5,658 bases of DNA from Jatrophihabitans sp. (lineage in GTDB: Bacteria; Actinomycetota; Actinomycetes; Mycobacteriales; Jatrophihabitantaceae): NCBI GenBank assembly GCA_004299665.1, contig SCQZ01000011.1, positions 1 through 5,658 on the forward strand, written 5' to 3'. The notes under the pieces are model-generated. The model saw only the letters and a list, made by a program, of their open reading frames with translations, had not been told where the DNA came from and made no database searches. Positions 5,240 through 5,658 of the stretch are shown piece after piece. The first letter of the stretch is position 1. Each line of letters begins with the position of its first letter. The translations under genes were made by a program, and so were the position numbers.

Positions 5240-5658
5240 TCAGTCGCCGGTGCGTGCCACCAATCGCTGGAGAACGTTCGGTGGGACCAGGGCGGAGACG
5301 TCCCCGCCCCACTTGGCGATCTCCTTGACCAGGCTAGATGCCAGGAAGCTGTATTCCGGGTTGGTCGGCATGAACAGCGTGTCGACCCCGGCCAGGCCGC
5401 GGTTCATCTGGGCCATCTGCAACTCGTAGTCGAAGTCGCTCACCGCGCGCAGGCCCTTGACGATCACCGGGATGCCGTTGTCCCGGCAGTAGTCCACGAC
5501 CAGGCCGTGGAAGCTGTCGATGCGCACGTTGCCGTAGCCGCCGGTCGCCTCGCGCAGCAGCGCACACCGCTCCTCGACGGAGAACAGGCTCGACTTGGAC
5601 TGGTTGACGAACACCGCCACGACGACCTCGTCGTACAGCGACGAGGCCCGCCCGATGA
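5240..5658 (-). CDS. coaD: Pantetheine-phosphate adenylyltransferase (CoaD), missing about 20 N-terminal residues
   Basis: CoaD joins 4'-phosphopantetheine and ATP to give dephospho-CoA and pyrophosphate, the penultimate and regulated step of coenzyme A synthesis. The visible part has 138 residues, starting IGRASSLYDEVVVAVFVNQSKSS with the first complete codon at 5656. The frame is open to the window edge, so the true start with the GxFDP and (T/H)xGH nucleotide-binding motifs lies outside. The conserved middle IVKGLRAVSDFDYELQMAQMN carries the ATP/substrate Arg equivalent to E. coli R88. Ser-Lys in NQSKSS matches E. coli S41-K42. The C-terminal block FLASSLVKEIAKWGGDVS corresponds to the family's SSSLVKEVA motif, with Ala replacing the first Ser. 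Length after adding the missing part (about 158) is normal. An internal GTG in this frame is not a start. It is followed at 19-28 bases by the SepIVA-like gene. Confidence 0.97.
   Translation of the reverse strand, partial: IGRASSLYDEVVVAVFVNQSKSSLFSVEERCALLREATGGYGNVRIDSFHGLVVDYCRDNGIPVIVKGLRAVSDFDYELQMAQMNRGLAGVDTLFMPTNPEYSFLASSLVKEIAKWGGDVSALVPPNVLQRLVARTGD

Noticed and set aside
2282..5328. Several plus-strand frames of 200-340 codons (2282-3004, 2952-3977, 3598-4344, 4375-5328).
   Set aside because: Each lies opposite an identified minus-strand gene, has Arg/Gly/Ala-rich composition without domains, and has third-position bias following the opposite-strand gene.
1..5658. A previously undescribed multi-gene system such as defence, mobile or secondary-metabolism genes.
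   Set aside because: All but one of the genes belong to conserved housekeeping families in a familiar actinobacterial order, with uniform base composition and no sign of transfer. Only the small coiled-coil gene and the spacers leave room for novelty.

Overview
The window is very GC-rich. Third codon positions are almost all G or C, GTG starts are common, and all supported genes lie on the minus strand. Protein content and gene order point to a high-GC Actinomycetota chromosome. The exact family cannot be fixed from this window.

Read in the direction of transcription (from base 5658 down to base 1) the layout is: coaD (5' end cut off by the window edge); a coiled-coil protein of the SepIVA/Rv2927c type, with a 19-28 base gap after coaD; a 78-base gap with a weak hairpin and a possible -10 box; then a compact group of a DUF177/YceD protein, rpmF (ribosomal protein L32), rnc (RNase III) and mutM (Fpg DNA glycosylase), with gaps of 3, 40 and 13 bases. 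A 215-base gap without a gene follows, then a 73-residue coiled-coil protein I cannot assign to a function. A 128-base spacer with two strong inverted repeats comes next, and last the first 476 codons of smc, which runs off the left edge.

The genes are core housekeeping functions: the phosphopantetheine adenylyltransferase step of coenzyme A synthesis, septum/polar growth control, the 50S subunit and rRNA processing (DUF177, L32, RNase III), oxidative base repair (MutM) and chromosome condensation (SMC). The rpmF ribosome binding site overlaps the DUF177 stop codon, which suggests coupled translation. The two hairpin-containing spacers divide the region into three likely transcription blocks: coaD-sepIVA-like, DUF177-rpmF-rnc-mutM, and small coiled-coil gene plus smc.

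I see no mobile element, CRISPR array, tRNA, rRNA, phage gene or defence system. Long open frames on the plus strand are shadows of the high-GC minus-strand genes. The parts most worth a second look are the unassigned coiled-coil gene next to smc, the structured leader of smc, and the 11-residue repeat architecture of the SepIVA-like protein.
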